A stretch of DNA of 64,000 nt, taken from the NCBI GenBank assembly GCA_021234155.1, contig JAJEKV010000034.1, positions 5,222,028 through 5,286,027 of the forward strand. Reading direction: 5' to 3'. This document shows, piece by piece, positions 42,346 through 57,306 of this stretch. The position numbers and the translations under genes are program-made. The first letter of the stretch is position 1. The number at the start of each line of letters is the position of its first letter. This DNA is from Isoetes taiwanensis (Eukaryota; Streptophyta; Lycopodiopsida; Isoetales; Isoetaceae). Under the pieces are notes generated by a model. The model worked only from the letters and a program-made list of their open reading frames with translations. It did not search any database and was not told the DNA's origin.

Positions 42346-45300
42346 TGTGATACCATCCAATCACCTTGTCTTAAAGCATTTACATGTTGAAGCCTTGCGG
42401 ACGGGCGTCTGTAAGGGAAAAAACTCATTAACTTATTTTCATTTAGGACAAGCGTCTGTAAGGTGGCAAGGTTGCATTTAGAATTGCGGCAGTTTATGCA
42501 CTTGAACACTTTGACGGTGTCATGGTGAAAAGAGCTGCACTTCTTGCTTGCGCGGAAGCACTGCACAGCCACGACCGTGGAAGCTTCCAGACGTCGCAAA
42601 GGTTCAGTTGCATCCGTCATGGTCTTGGAGCTTTGGGATAATAAACAGACATCTATGGAGTGGCGGAGGTTTGCACTAGAGGGCTGCTTGCGCTTGATTT
42701 ATGCACTTGAACACTTTGGGCGGGTGTACATGGGTGAAAGAGCACACTGCTTCTTGCACTTGGAAACTTTGTGTACCGCCCGTGTGGAAGCTTTCAGACG
42801 GGCGTCTGTAAAAGGATAGAGGTGGTGCATCATCAAGTGGCAATGCCCGTAGGGTGATACCGTGTTCATGGCAACTCACGGTGATAGAAGCGGCGGGGCC
42901 GAGCCCTGCGTCCCGCTTCGCTTCAACACCGCGGATATGGATGGTCGTCTGTGTTGATCCCCTCTACCTGTATGAGACATGGCGACCAAAACTTCTCTTT
43001 TTGGGAGAGTACATAGATGCCATTCCAATGCCAGGCCGGATAATGGCAAAATTAGCGGAGTGCCTGCGAAAAGAAGGCGCGGGCAAAGTCTCATTGTAAA
43101 CATATAGCTTCGGCGGGCATATAGCGGATACTGCAGCCTAAGCGGCCAAAGCGAAGTAGCCATGTACACACACGGGCCAGTTGAAGAACCTTTGAAGCAG
43201 GTTCAACAATAAGCGAGGAGACATGAGCTGAATTGCTTGCTTGGCGGAGGAAATCTGAGGCCTCACCCCATTGCCAAGAGGCGGTGGCTCTTGAAAAATA
43301 GTGTGTTTCCGGCATGGGGCATAAACTGGAAGATGGCCTTGCTGGTACTCTGAAAGGCGGGAAGGATAGAAGAGTCTTCTTGACATGCGGACGCATAGAC
43401 TCCTTACCGCCATGGAAACCATGACACAGGACCATGTTGGGCGAGGAGACAATGGTAACCATCTCCCGCGCCCGATCGGAGGTGGGCGTTGCCTCTTGGT
43501 GCGAAAGTCGGTGGCTTTTGAAGAGAGCCGGTCTGGTGCAGTAAGATTGAGGACACGAAGTGGCCTCATACGCAATGAACCCTATGCTGAACTCTGCGCT
43601 TACGGCCCAGACATAGCTCATGACCCAAAAGATATTAGGAAGATCTGAGGCGGGGCATGCATTCTTCGAACAAGGCAAGGGCCTCAATCACAGGGCCTCA
43701 TGAAGCGGTGCATGATTGCATGCGCCCGTTGAGCAAAGCGGCAACAATTTATTGGGGGCTAAGCTCCAGAAGCCGGGGAAGGAGAGACCACTACACACCT
43801 TGCAGCTCCCACCTGCCAAAGATTAAGGCGTCGGCCGAGGGCCGTCTAATCTCTCTTGCACCCCAGTAGCTCCATGCCACCCACACACACACACTTTAGC
43901 AGTAGGCCACAACCTCTGTCGTGACAAACAACTCCTGGTGAGGATCCGACTAACATTCAGAGCTTTAAGAGGCTGAGGCAGATACCTGATGGCATTGATG
44001 CGTGGCGGAAGGCGAGGGAGGACCTCGATAGCAGGCTCAAATGTTGATTCGCTTAGAATGACATTTTCCCATCTTAGGTAAACATTAATAAATGAGGCGC
44101 CATGGCGTCCGGCGGACCATACGGGTGATCCTGCGGTTCCGATCAGGATGCAAAAGGTAAGCAGCCATTACTGCGCGGTGCGGCCGAGGCGCCACAGCCA
44201 TGTTGTTGAGACACGGCCCGACCAACAAGAAGGCCGCGAGGCACGGGTTGGCCAAAGTTAAAGCATTATGAGCGGGGAGGGCTGCGGGGTGATTCGGGGC
44301 AAGATGCAAATTTCGGGCCGCGCCCGAATACGCTCTGAATCTTGCTAACCCTAAAGGCCTCACGGCCCGGGGCCCGCTTTTCGTGCCATGCCAGTTGCCT
44401 CTACGGCCGCCATCTCGGTTGCTCAAGTTACCTCTCACCTTCCCATTGCTCGCATCTCGAGCTGCTTCACTTAACCCTCCCCTTCTGCGCCCTTTGGTCC
44501 CCTGCTGGCACGCGCCGTGGGGTACCATGGTCTCCACCAGGTGTCGGGGCTACAGAGAATAGTCTCTTCAGTTACCACGGGGACATGGATCTCATCTTCC
44601 TCATGAAACATACAGGGGAGCACTCACAGGGTTGCAGGGGGACCTGACTTGCAGTGCAGGCACCCTCTCAATCTTCAGCCCGGTGCAGAAGCAGGGCATG
44701 GGGAGTTGCACTACTACCCGAGGGCTTGTGCCCGGCACAATCAATCTCAAGCATTCCAGGCAGACAAAGCCTGGCAAATTTTTGTGGAGTGCGTATACCA
44801 TGCGATGTGAGACCCCTCTTTAATGGCGACTGCTACTTTCCACATCACGAAGCAACCATCACACCCCTTTCCCGGATGTGGATAAGGCTGGACCCCCTAT
44901 GTGATCTATATGATTGACGCACATCAACACTCATGATTGAGTGTCAACTCATGAGGCTTTAATCTTGGTAGAACCCATGAGATTTGATCCCTTGTTGATA
45001 TATTATTGCGATTCGTCCTGCGAAGGAGCTTAGCCACGGACGCCGGATAGCCAATCGGGTCACGCTATAGTCGGCGGTTGCTTTTGCTGCGATATCTTTG
45101 ACTTCAGTGTCTATGATGGCGCAATGGCCACCGCCAAAACGCCTTAGGCGGAAAACCGGTAGGATCTAGTGTGGTGGACTATGTGTTGGTGCACAGGCGG
45201 AAGGATATGCATGTCTAGCCGAAACCACTTCGGTGGGAGCGACTAATTGGGATGAAGAGATGGGCGTTTCGGACCACTTACCACTTTGCAAGTTGGCTTA

Positions 45301-47522
45301 GCGGGTTGGTAGAGCTTGGGTGCTGGCTTTCCTGCATGCCTCGACTGCGATTGGATTATATGAACATGCGAGGGGCTTATGCCGGATGCTTATAGATGAC
45401 TGGCGAAATTTTGCAATATCCTACTGAAACATGAGCGGTAGGTGGCTGATGTGCTTAGAGGCTGCAGCGAAGAGAGGTGCTAGAGGATATGCCATGACGA
45501 GACCTCCGAGACACAACTTGCATGGCAATCAATGGTTTGATCACGAGTGCAAGGAACACAAGCAGCGTCATACGTCCACGAGACCACAACTACGCCCACA
45601 TGCGATTGACGGGCGATGCATCTTTCGCCAAAGCTAAAAAGCAGGTACATTGCATCAAAATGTGTTACCCCACGGAGCGTCACCCTAGGACCTTGGCGAG
45701 AGGGTTCTTAAGCTTGATCTGACCCACAGAATATCATTTAAGCGATTGAGCAATACTGTGACTATAAAGACCCTCGGGGTGCACATGCGGCATTACCCTT
45801 GCAAGAAGGCCCGGTCTTTGAAATCACCAGTTGAGACGTGGAACGAAACACAACGTCTTACCCGAATAAACTCCGAACTTACTGGATATGGTACTCGGTA
45901 CTTAAGTGGGCGGTAGTGTAATACCGGTCTTGTGCTTGTTCAACAGGCATTACATGAAAGAGCTTCATTTGCGGTGGATCAGCCATGATTGTTCCCGCGC
46001 TCCCCATAAAGCGGTGACCCTGCTGCCCGGCGTTCTAGAACAATCGCGAGTCGATTCGGTGTTTACCAAAAAGCGCTGCTGGGATTTCGGCGGCCCAGTG
46101 CAGGCGAAGCGGTGGAGCCCTCACCAGGCGGAGATTCGAGACCCGGCTACATCTTCACGTTGCGAACTACGATTGAAAACCCAATGAGGAACCGCCTCGG
46201 GATCTATGTTGTTGGCACATTGGATTTGCGAGATTGCTGTGCCTCGGGAAAAACTATGGGCAAAGCGCAGCGGTACAGGGGTTCTACATGGAATTTGCAG
46301 TCACGATATCTGAGGAGCTATATAGTCTTTCATGAATTCGATTCTACGTGGACAAAACCCAACCATTTGATAGTAGTATCAGGGTTCGTCGGGATGCCCT
46401 CTCACCACAACATTGTTTGGGCTTTACATTGATCAGTGGAGAGGTGGCTTCTAGCGATAATGGAAGCGATGGAGCTCACCTTCTCTATGAGATCATGGAA
46501 CCCGGTTAATATGTCGCGATGATGTGGACCTCTAATACACACGGTGAGACACATCGATGCTGGACACACATTCGCCCAGCGGTGATATGCGCATCTTGGC
46601 CGAGGCTAAGGTGGTTTTCATGTCATCTTCACCGTCAGTGGGGTTCGCCGATTACCAAAACTGGTGGAGTTGCATCCACCTCTAAATGTTGGGTGGGTTT
46701 CTTCCTACTATCTGCTTGGGATACATCACTCTGACTCACAGTGTGTTGGTGGAAGGCACTATATATGCAATGAAAACAATAGTCATAGGCGGAGTTGTGT
46801 GATTAGGCCCATCGAGTCACACTGTTCAAGGTCTTGGTAGGTACGTCCTTTTTATCACGGGGTGGAAGTATGAGATGCAATGTAAGGTATCCTTGCTACT
46901 TGGATGACCGGCAGGGGTAGGTGGTCTCACAGGAGCAGAGACCTGAGGGTGGCCTGTTCCTTGTGTCTTGAGGTGGTCAGCCTGGGCGATGCTCTCTCAA
47001 ATGGGGCCCACTCAGAGCCCCTCACTAGAAAAAAATATAATAGATTGCTTCAAATAAAATCTGGCTCCCAAGTCTCTCTCTGTAAGCAGTGAGATCGCCC
47101 GCAGGGGCAATATCTTGGCGCTTGCTTCCTCGGCAAGTTTTGGGATACCAATACGCGCCGACGTAATAAAGACGGCACACTATCGAGCGCCGCCATTCCA
47201 CGTGGAGCGAGGCCGCGCTGCTACCTGCGTACCCACTTGCCCCATGAAAAGTGAACTGTTGCCTCCATTACGCTTGGGGCATCATCTTGGTGGAGCAGAC
47301 ACGCCCGGGGCAATCTCACATCAATCTTTGCCAAGTGAGTCCATTGAGGATGAATCTCCCAGCCTTGACATATGATCAAATAAATCTGGATCCTGGTTGC
47401 CAGATATTCTGTCAGCCTGTGTGGTGCCTGAGGTGAGGTTCAGTGATTGTACCCCTGGCTCACAGATAGCAGTTATGTCTTGGGTGTTTCGTGTGTGGTT
47501 GCTCTTGTGTGGCAGTGGGTCT
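42346..47522 (+). mobile_element. LINE-B, decayed copy of LINE-A
   Basis: Same order as LINE-A: a dyad-bearing 5' UTR (one perfect dyad at 42795-42808, one with CGG for CAG at 42398), ORF1 from an ATG at ~42868, the GTGGTGGACTATGTG segment at ~45172, RT signature TCGCGATGATGTGGAC at ~46512, and GAGGATGAATCTC near 47345. It lacks the CATTCT tail; instead unrelated Gly/Val-type sequence (47380-47522) leads back to the array unit. Hardly any open frame survives. Confidence 0.75.
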
Positions 47523-49324
47523 GTCCCATGCTTCAACAAGCAAGATAACTTCTTGCATATAGATATCTACACTTGGCCAATACTCTTATACTTTGAAATT
47601 TTCCACAACCCCTAATTTTTTTTTATCAATGCCATCAAATTCATTTACGTTACTACAATATCTCATCACTATCTCATCATTACCATCGACAAAAGGACAT
47701 TATAAAATCACGCCTTAGAATTCTTTCCATGCCTATCGGACCATATTTACTCCTTATGTAACTAAAGTATAGTATGCACAGCCATTAATTGTAAAATAAG
47801 CATTGTGGATGAAAATAGTACCATTGACTTGGCATAAAAATCTTAATCCACCATGAGCTTTGAGGGCCTCGCATGTCAATTTTTTGGAAAGTTCCCATAC
47901 ATCACTTTACAAACAAACATTGCCAACATTTCCCATGTTTATCTGCCACATAAATAAGATATATGTCTGTATCAAAGTGTACATGCATTTCACCATTAGT
48001 TATAATAAAAAGCCTGCCTCCTACCGTAGGTCAGGGTGGGCCATTTTATCATAAATAGAGTTAACAGTGGAGAGTAATGTAGGACCTTGTTGCCAAGCCC
48101 TACCCTACCTATATTGCCTAACTCTTATTGTGCAATAAGAGAGACATCGCTTTTCTCTCACAAAGCCAAATGGCAGCATCATAAGCATAAGAATACCCAT
48201 ATACATGAGAGACTCACCTTCAAGACTAGCCTCCATGAATGTCGGACCAAATCTTCCTTGGAGGCAAGCGTGTATGCGGTAGATATCAATCAAATATTGG
48301 TTAAGCCATCAAAATTTCCATTATAAATCAAGATGCACAATATTGTTGAAAGTCACCAAAAGTTTCAGATATCATCATATTCAAAAGGGCCCAATGGCAT
48401 TTTCTTGGCCCAATGGCATTTCAGCCTATCTTTGTGGTGGATTTTTCCGATTCTATGCATTATTTGTGCTCGGAATCATCATTTCCCGTGCCAATTCTAA
48501 TAGATAGATATCCATGTATTAGTAGAAATTATAAACACATATTTTAACCATTTTAAGGCCCTAGTATAACTAGGGGCAGGTTAATGAAAAACCTTTTAAA
48601 ATCATTCCAGCAGGACTTTTACCTTCCATGGACTTTTACCCAAAAGACCACTTAGGGTCAATATCGTGTAAGCCAAAAGCAATTGTAATTTTGACTTAAG
48701 CCTTAAGAATGGTTAAAATCAAAAAATATACAATCATAGTAATAACAATTTCCTTTTTGTCAATCATATTAAAAATTTTGTCAATACATCATATATTTAC
48801 CTTTAGGAGGTTCAATAGAAGCGGGTCTCGATTACAAATATTTTGGGTTAATCCATAGAACTTCGTGAACTTGATATCATAATATCTTCGGTGTCATCAT
48901 GTGGTATGGCTTTCCAACTTGAATAAATGGAAAACCAACCAAGGAGGCAAAACCTGGTTACTGCGGTGCGACGGAGGCCGGTTAGCCTTAATCGGGGTAG
49001 AGCCTAAGCTACTAGCAGGGTAGCCCCATGGGTTTCTTGAGCTTATCGCCCCTTCACCTCATTTGTTAACCCAAACCTGATAGAAAGATGTAAATTTCTT
49101 TGCAATTAAATGTACATGTGACAAACCATCAACATTAATTTAATTATGCATGCATGCACACAAAAGGTGAATCTGGTGGATAGGTCACTAGCGTCTGCCG
49201 CGGCAAATATGTTCCGGCACATAGCAATTACATTTCATAGCAACGGTCGAGAAAGTACATGTTCACGATCTTGGTAAGTCGGTCAAAGTATAAACAAAAC
49301 CAGAGGAATTTCCACCACGAGGCT

Positions 49325-52300
49325 TCACATGTATTTCAGATTTTCCCCGGAAAAAAGTTACACCTAGTCAATTTAACCCCGGTAATCTGCCTTGCAGTTA
49401 GTTGCAATTGAAACTATGCCCAATTAGAATGCATGACATCTAGTTTATGCCAATCGTCTATCTATCTTTGTTCAAGTATTTTGTATGTGCAAATACACTA
49501 ATCAATCTGCTAAATTATTGTCATTCATGCATTATGTTTTTTAACAAATATCATTACTTTATTAGAAAATTAAATAAGACATTTGACATGCAAATAACAA
49601 CATAAAATGGCATATTAAAATTATTGTGCAACCAAACATGGTGAAGTTTACTAGCGGATATGTGTAACAAGCTAGCTTTTACAATCTGGCAATACTATTT
49701 ATAGCAACCATCAAAAAAGGCTGGCTTAATCAAAGAACCTAACTATCAGAAGCACCAAGTTGCCTTTGGTTCATCATGCAAATTATTATGAGATACTAAC
49801 ATACCGACCTAGAGGAGACCCTCTCATATCAAGATCCCAAATCTACGATACAATATAAAGATGTAGGTTTCAACATCATGCAAAGGAGAAGTAGATTTGA
49901 TGCTAAAAGTACATCAGATAGCATGCACGAATTTAAGAACCTATTTCTAGCAAGAGCTTATGTCATGAATATTGAGACCTGTTTCTGGGTACAACAAATG
50001 CTAAGCAATTTGCTAAGCTACATTAGAACCATCACACCTATTTTACATCACTAAATAACATAAGTGCTATTCTCGATGAGCAAGCAGATATCCAAAATAG
50101 TTGCAAATAATGCATCCGTATTTATTGTGGAAAAAAGCATCAATTAAAATAACTTAGGCAGACCTGAGTGAAGCCCTTTGTGCCAGCTTTATGTCATGCG
50201 CATTGTGCATTTATTTGACAAGAAGACTATTGTCTGTAGCTCCATCATTGTCTTGTATTTCCAATGTAGCATCAGCTGAATGTTGCAGACTGCTGCATTG
50301 CTCATTATCTGTGAGATTTTCAACCTTTGGATTACAAGTAGGCAATATGGTAATGTGGCAAATAGATGCCTATACAATTTGACTATCTAAACCGCAGAAA
50401 AAAATCGGAATATCTATTGACCTTTGCTTTCAGCCCAAAGAAAGAACTATACCCTTCTTAGCTAAGCGGTGGTCGGATCTAAAACTCAATAGAGCAATCT
50501 CATGCAAACCCAATAAATCCACATGTCTACTCTATTGTTACCTTAAATATCCTCTTAGCTTATGCTGGTTCTAAATCCACCAAGGGACAATGCAAATGCT
50601 TTCGGTACATCTTTGGACCGACTCTCATATATTGGTGCATAACACAATCATCTAGAATAAGCGGATCTAAAATCTCTATGGTACCAAGCTGGACTTAGCT
50701 TAATGCAATAAATTAGAGCAAATTAATATTAAGCTATCAATGTAATTTTTCGGCCGTAATGGAATGGAGTATTACTATTTTATTACAATGAATTAACATA
50801 AAAAGACCGACAAACTGTTGAGCTTGATCCATAGTGCCAATGCCATAAGTAGATGTGTTGATGTCCTTTTTGTGGTGAATCCGTCATAGTTGCTCAACTC
50901 CGGTCCACTACTGCGGCTTTATAATCTCTATTTGGGCGGTTGAGTTTGGATCATTGCCATCTCCATCGTCTCTGAGTTTACCATGGATCTCTGACAATCG
51001 TTTGCACTCCCTCGATCAACCCTTGGGCTAGAAGCAAGATGATTACGCCTTAATAAATATGTGCTAACCACACCCCTATCACGTGTGCATAATCCCTGTT
51101 TTAGAGTTCTTTTATAAACCGAGGCACGCCCTTGCTACCGTCGATTACCGAGGATGTGCGCTTTAGATCCATACCTAAAAGAGGCCATGCCGGAGTCCTG
51201 TACAAACGAATTCCCTTGCAAAAGTTCCAGGTCAAAAAACCTAAATCGGCATGGTAGATCAAAGATATATCGAAATCCTACCTTTTTCTAAACTTGTTAT
51301 TTCTTTTTCCATATCTTTGTCACTATTTGCAAAAGCCATTAGTCATACAATATAATCATATACTTTATTTCAATATCTCTTAATTATTACCCATAACGCT
51401 CTTGAATATGAGATTATGTCTTAGAATGTTTTCTCTGTCCTTCAGACCATGTTTGCTCCTTGTGTAATCAAGTAGGTCATCCCATGCTTTGCAAGATAAC
51501 TTCTTGCATATAGATATCTACACTTGGCCAATACTCTTATACTTTTGAAATTTTCCACAACCCTGTCCATTTTTTTTTTTATCAATGCCATCAAATTATT
51601 TACGTTACTACAATATCTCATCAATATCTCATCATTACCATCGACAAAAGGACATTATAAAATCACGCCTTAGAATTCTTTCCATGCCTATCGGACCATA
51701 TTTACTCCTTATGTAACTAAGTATAGTATGCACAGCCATTAATTGTAAAATAAGCATTGTGGATGAAAATAGTACCATTGACTTGGCATAAAATCTTTTA
51801 ATCCACCATGAGCTTTGAGGCCTCGCATGTCAATTTTTTGGAAAGTTCCCCATACATCACTTTACAAACAAACAGTGCCAACATTTCCCATGTTTATCTG
51901 CCACATAAATAAAGATATATGTCTGTATCAAAGTGTACATGCATTTCACCATTAGTTATAATAAAAAAAGCCTGCCTCCTACCGTAGGTCAGGGTGGGCC
52001 ATTAATCATAAATAGAGTTAGCAACAAGGAGAGTACGTAGGACCTTGTTGCCAAAGCCCTACCCTACCTATATTGCCTAACTCTTATTGTGCAATAAGAG
52101 ACACGTATTTCTTTTTCTCACAAAGCCAAATGGCAGCATCATAAGCATAAGAATACCCATATACATGAGAGACTCACCTTCAAGACTAGCCTGTAGATAT
52201 CAGACCAAATCTTCCTTGGAGGCAAGCGTGTATGAGCCGTAGATATCAATCCAAATGTTAGTTGAAAGCCATCAAAATTTCCATTATAAATCAAGATGCA

Positions 52301-53308
52301 CACAATGTTAGCTGAAAGTCACCAAAAGTTTCGGAGTATCATATTCAAAGGAGCCCAATGGCATTTTTTTTTGAGCCCAATGGCATTTTCAGCCTATCTG
52401 CCGTGGATTTTCCGGTCTATGCATTATTTGTATCGGAATCATCATTTCCAATGCCAATTCTAATAGATATCCATGTATTAGTAAGAAATTATAAACACCT
52501 GTATTTTAACCATTTTAAGGCCCCTAGTATAACTAGAGAACTGAGTTAATGAAAAAAACCTTTTAAAATCTGTTCCAATGGATTTTTTACCTTCCATGGA
52601 CTTTTGCAAAGACCACTTAGGTCAATATCACGACCTTAAGCCAAAAGCAGGTGTAATTTTGACTTAAGCCTTAAGAATGGTTAAAATCAAAAAAATATAC
52701 CACAATCTATAGCCAATAACAATTTCCTTTTTGTCAATCATATTAAAAAATTTTGTCCAATACATCATATTTACCTTTAGGAGAGTTCAATAGAACGATT
52801 CTACGATTACAAATATTTTGGGATTAATCCCATAGAACTCGGCCGGAGACTTGATATCATAAATATATCTTCGGTGTCATCATGTCGTATAGCTTTTCCA
52901 ACTTGAATAAATAGGAAAACCAACCAAGGAGCAAGAAACCGGTTACTGCGGTAGAACCCGGAGGACGATTAGCCTTAATCCCGAGGGGTAAGAGCCTAAG
53001 CTACTAACAGGTAAGCTATAGGTTTCTTGAGCTTATCGCCCTTCACCTCATTTGTTAACCCAAACACAATAGAAAGATGTAAATTTCTTGCAGATTAAAT
53101 GTACATGTGACAAACCATCGGCATTAATTTAATTATGCATGCACATGCACACAAAAGGTGAATCTGGTGGATAGGTCACTAGCGATGCACTTACAGCAAA
53201 TATGTTCCAAAGACATAGCAATTACGTTTCATAGCAACGGTCCAGAAAGTACATGTTCACGATCTTAGTAGGCACGGTCAAAGTATAAGCAAACAAATTT
53301 CACGAGGC
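49325..53308 (+). repeat. Tandem array unit C (3.98 kb, no LINE)
   Basis: An uninterrupted unit. At the position of the LINE insert in A/B it reads ATACTTTATTTCAATATCTCTTAATT (~51359-51385), giving the empty-site sequence. Contains the hairpin cluster at 51975-52100. Confidence 0.88.
51975..52100 (+). repeat. Hairpin/foldback cluster inside each array unit
   Basis: A perfect hairpin CTCTTATTGTGCAATAAGAG (52081-52100; 9-bp arms) lies beside GCAACAAGG (52021-52029) pairing with CCTTGTTGC (52043-52051), and AGAGTTAG pairs with CTAACTCT. Flanking GGTCAGGGTGGGCC and GCCCTACCCTACC extend the symmetry imperfectly. The same structure is present in the other units (about 38135-38240, 48025-48140, 55985-56110, 60800-60925). 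It could be a remnant foldback element or a structured transcript. Confidence 0.55.
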
Positions 53309-56300
53309 CTACATGTATTTCAGATTTTCCCACTGGAAAAAAGTTACACCTAGTCAATTTAACCCAAGGTAATCCTGCACAGAGTCAGGTTGCAATTGAA
53401 ACTATGCCCAATTAGAATGCATGACATCTAGTTTATGCCAATCTGTCTATCTATCTTTGTTCAAGTAGCTGTATGTGCAAATACACTAATCAACTGCTAA
53501 ATTATTGTCATTCATGCATTATGCCTTTTAACAAATATCATTACACTGTTCGAACATTAAATAAGACATAACTGCACATGCAAATAACAACATAAAAACA
53601 ACGGCATATTAAAATTATTGTGCAACTTGACATGGTGAAGCTATTAGCAGATATGTGTAACAAGCTAGCTTTTACAATCTGTGGCAATACTATTTATAGC
53701 AACCATCAAAAAGGCTGGCTTAATCAAAGAGCCTAACTGTCTGTAGCACCAAGTTGCACTGGTTCATCATGCAAATTATTATGAGATACTAACATACCGA
53801 CCTAGAGAGGAGACCCTCTCATATCAAGATCCCAAATCTACGATACAATATAAAGATGTAGGTTTCAACATCATGCAAAGGAGAAGTAGATTTGATGCTA
53901 AAAGTACATCGAGATAGCATGCTAATTTAAGAACCTATTTCTAGCAAGAGCTTATGTCATGAATATTGGGACACTTTACGGGTACAACAAATGCTAAGCA
54001 ATTTGCTAAGCTACATTAGAACCATCACACCTATTTTACATCACTAAATAACATAAGTGCTATTCTCGATGAGCAAGCAGATATCCAAAATAGTTGCAAA
54101 TAATGCATCCGTATTTATTGTGGAAAAAAGCATCAATTAAAATAACTTAGGCAGACCTGAGTGAAGCCCTTTGTGCCACTTTTATGTCATGCGCATTGTG
54201 CATTTATTTGACAAGAAGACTATTGGTGCGTAGCTCCATCATTGTCTTGTATTTCCAATGTAGCATCGGTGAATGTTTGCACTCTTTGCATTGCTCATTA
54301 TCTGTGAGATTTTCAACCTTTGGATTACAAGCAGGCAATATGGTAATGTGGCAAATAGATGCCTATACAATTTGACTATCTAAACCGCAGAAAAAAATCG
54401 GAATATCTATTGACACTGCTCAGCCCAGCAAAGAACTATACCCTTCTTAGCTAAGCAGGGTATCAGATCTAAAGCTCAATAGAGCAATCTCATGCAAACC
54501 CAATAAATCCACATGTCTACTCTATTGTTACCTTAAATATCCTCTTAGCTTATGCTAGTTCTAAATCCACCAAGGGACAATGCAAATGCTCAGTACATGC
54601 TGGACCAGCTCTCATATATTCAGTGCATAACACAATCATCTAGAATAAGCAGATCTAAAATCTCTATGACTGTACCAACTGGACTTAGCTTAATGCAATA
54701 AATTAGAGCAAATTAATATTAAGCTATCAATGTAATTTTTCCAGCTTCGTAATGGAATGGAGTATTACTATTTTATTACAATGAATTAACATAAAAGACC
54801 AGCAAACCTGTTGAGCTTGATCCATAGTGCCAATGCCATAAGTAGATGTGTTGATGTCCTTTTTGTGGTGAATCCGTCATAGTTGCTCAACTCCAGTCCA
54901 CTACACTGGCTTTATAATCTCTATTTGAGCAGTTGAGTTTGGATCTGTTGCCATCTCCATCGTCTACAGAGTTTACCATGGATCTACGGCAATCGTTTGC
55001 ACTCCTCTGATCAACCCTTGGGCTAGAAGCAAGATGATTCTGCCTTAATAAATATGTGCTAACCACAACCTATCTGTAAGGCGCTGTGCATAATCCCTGT
55101 TTTTAGAGTTCTTTTATAAACCAGAGGCCTGCCCTTGCTACCGTCAGTACCAGGATGTGCGCTTTAGATCCATACCTAAAAGAGGCCATGCCGGAGTCCT
55201 GTACAAACGAATTCCCTTGCAAAAGTTCCAGGTCAAAAAACCTAAATCGGCATGGTAGATCAGCATATATCCGAAATCCTACCTTTTTCTAAACTTGCTA
55301 TTTCTTTTTCCATATCTTTGTCACTATTTGCAAAAGCCATTAGTCATACAATATAATCATATACTTTATTTCAATATCTCTTAATTATTACCCACAACGC
55401 TCTTGAATATGAGATTATGTCTTAGAATGTTTTCTCTGTCCTTCAGACCATGTTTGCTCCTTGTGTAATCAAGTAGGTCATCCCATGCTTGCCTGCAAGA
55501 TAACTTCTTGCATATAGATATCTACACTTGGCCAATACTCTTATACTTTTGAAATTTTCCACAACCCTGTCCAATTTTTTTTTTTATCAATGCCATCAAA
55601 TTATTTACGTTACTACAATATCTCATCAATATCTCATCATTACCATCGACAAAAGGACATTATAAAATCACGCCTTAGAATTCTTTCCATGCCTATCGGA
55701 CCATATTTACTCCTTATGTAACTAAGTATAGTATGCACAGCCATTAATTGTAAAATAAGCATTGTGGATGAAAATAGTACCATTGACTTGGCATAAAATC
55801 TTTTAATCCACCATGAGCTTTGAGGCCTCGCATGTCAATTTTTTGGAAAGTTCCCCATACATCACTTTACAAACAAACAGTGCCAACATTTCCCATGTTT
55901 ATCTGCCACATAAATAAAGATATATGTCTGTATCAAAGTGTACATGCATTTCACCATTAGTTATAATAAAAAAAGCCTGCCTCCCTACCGTAGGTCAGGG
56001 GTGGGCCATTAATCATAAATAGAGTTAGCAACAAAGGAGAGTACGTGGGACCTTGTTGCCAAAGCCCCTACCCTACCTATATTGCCTAACTCTTATTGTG
56101 CAATAAGAGACACGTATTTCTTTTTCTCACAAAGCCAAATGGTAGCATCATAAGCATAAGAATACCCATATACATGAGAGACTCACCTTCAAGACTAGCC
56201 TGTAGATATCAGACCAAATCTTCCTTGGAGGCAAGCGTGTATGAGCCGTAGATATCAATCCAAATGTTAGTTGAAAGCCATCAAAATTTCCATTATAAAT

Positions 56301-57306
56301 CAAGATGCACACAATGTTAGTTGAAAGTCACCAAAAGTTTCGGAGTATCATATTCAAAGGAGCCCAATGGCATTTTTTCACTGAGCCCAATGGCATTTTC
56401 AGCCTATGCCGTGGATTTTCCAGTCTATGCATTATTTGTATCGGAATCATCATTTCCAATGCCAATTCTAATAGATATCCATGTATTAGTAAGAAATTAT
56501 AAACACCTGTATTTTAACCATTTTAAGGCCCCTAGTATAACTAGAGAACTGAGTTAATGAAAAAAACCTTTTAAAATCTGTTCAACAGACTTTTACCTTC
56601 CATGGACTTTTGCAAAGACCACTTCCGGTCAATATGCAGCCTTAAGCCAAAAACATGTGTAATTTTGACTTAAGCCTTAAGAATGGTTAAAATCAAAAAA
56701 ATATACCACAATCTATAGCCAATAACAATTTCCTTTTGTCAATCATATTAAAAATTTTGTCCAATACATCATATTTACCTTTAGGAGAGTTCAATAGAAC
56801 AGTCTACGATTAAAAATATTTTGGGATTAATCCCATAGAACTCAGCAGACTTGATATCATAAATATATCTTCAGTGTCATCATGTCGTATAGCTTTTCCA
56901 AATTGAATAAATAGGAAAACCAACCAAGGAGCAAGAAACCCGGTTACCTGCAGTAGAACCAGAGGACAGTTAGCCTTAATCAGGGTAAGAGCCTAAGCTA
57001 CTAACAGGTAAGCTATAGGTTTCTTGAGCTTATCGCCCTTCACCTCATTTGTTAACCCAAACACAATAGAAAGATGTAAATTTGCTGCAGATTAAATGTA
57101 CATGTGACAAACCATCAGCATTAATTTAATTATGCATGCACATGCACACAAAAAGGTGAATCCTGGTGGATAGGTCACTAGCGACACCGCGACAAAGCAA
57201 ATATGTTCCAAAGACATAGCAATTACGTTTCATAGCAACGGTCCAAAGTACATGTTCACGATCTTAGTAGGCGGTCAAAGTATAAGCAAACAAATTTCAC
57301 ACAGGC
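53309..57306 (+). repeat. Tandem array unit D (4.0 kb)
   Basis: Uninterrupted and very similar to E and F over long blocks. Differences to other units are mostly short replacements at CAG/CTG positions, for example 54268-54300. Confidence 0.9.

Larger units (their letters stand above)
39453..49324 (+). repeat. Tandem array unit B (4-kb unit split by 6-kb insert)
   Basis: Unit DNA at 39453-41534 and ~47523-49324; insert between them. Period ~9.87 kb. The insert sits at the same place as in unit A, so A and B are copies of one LINE-bearing unit. Unit B lacks about 125 bp just right of the insert (its right flank starts at CCCATGCTT). This copy is the most diverged from D-F. Confidence 0.85.
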
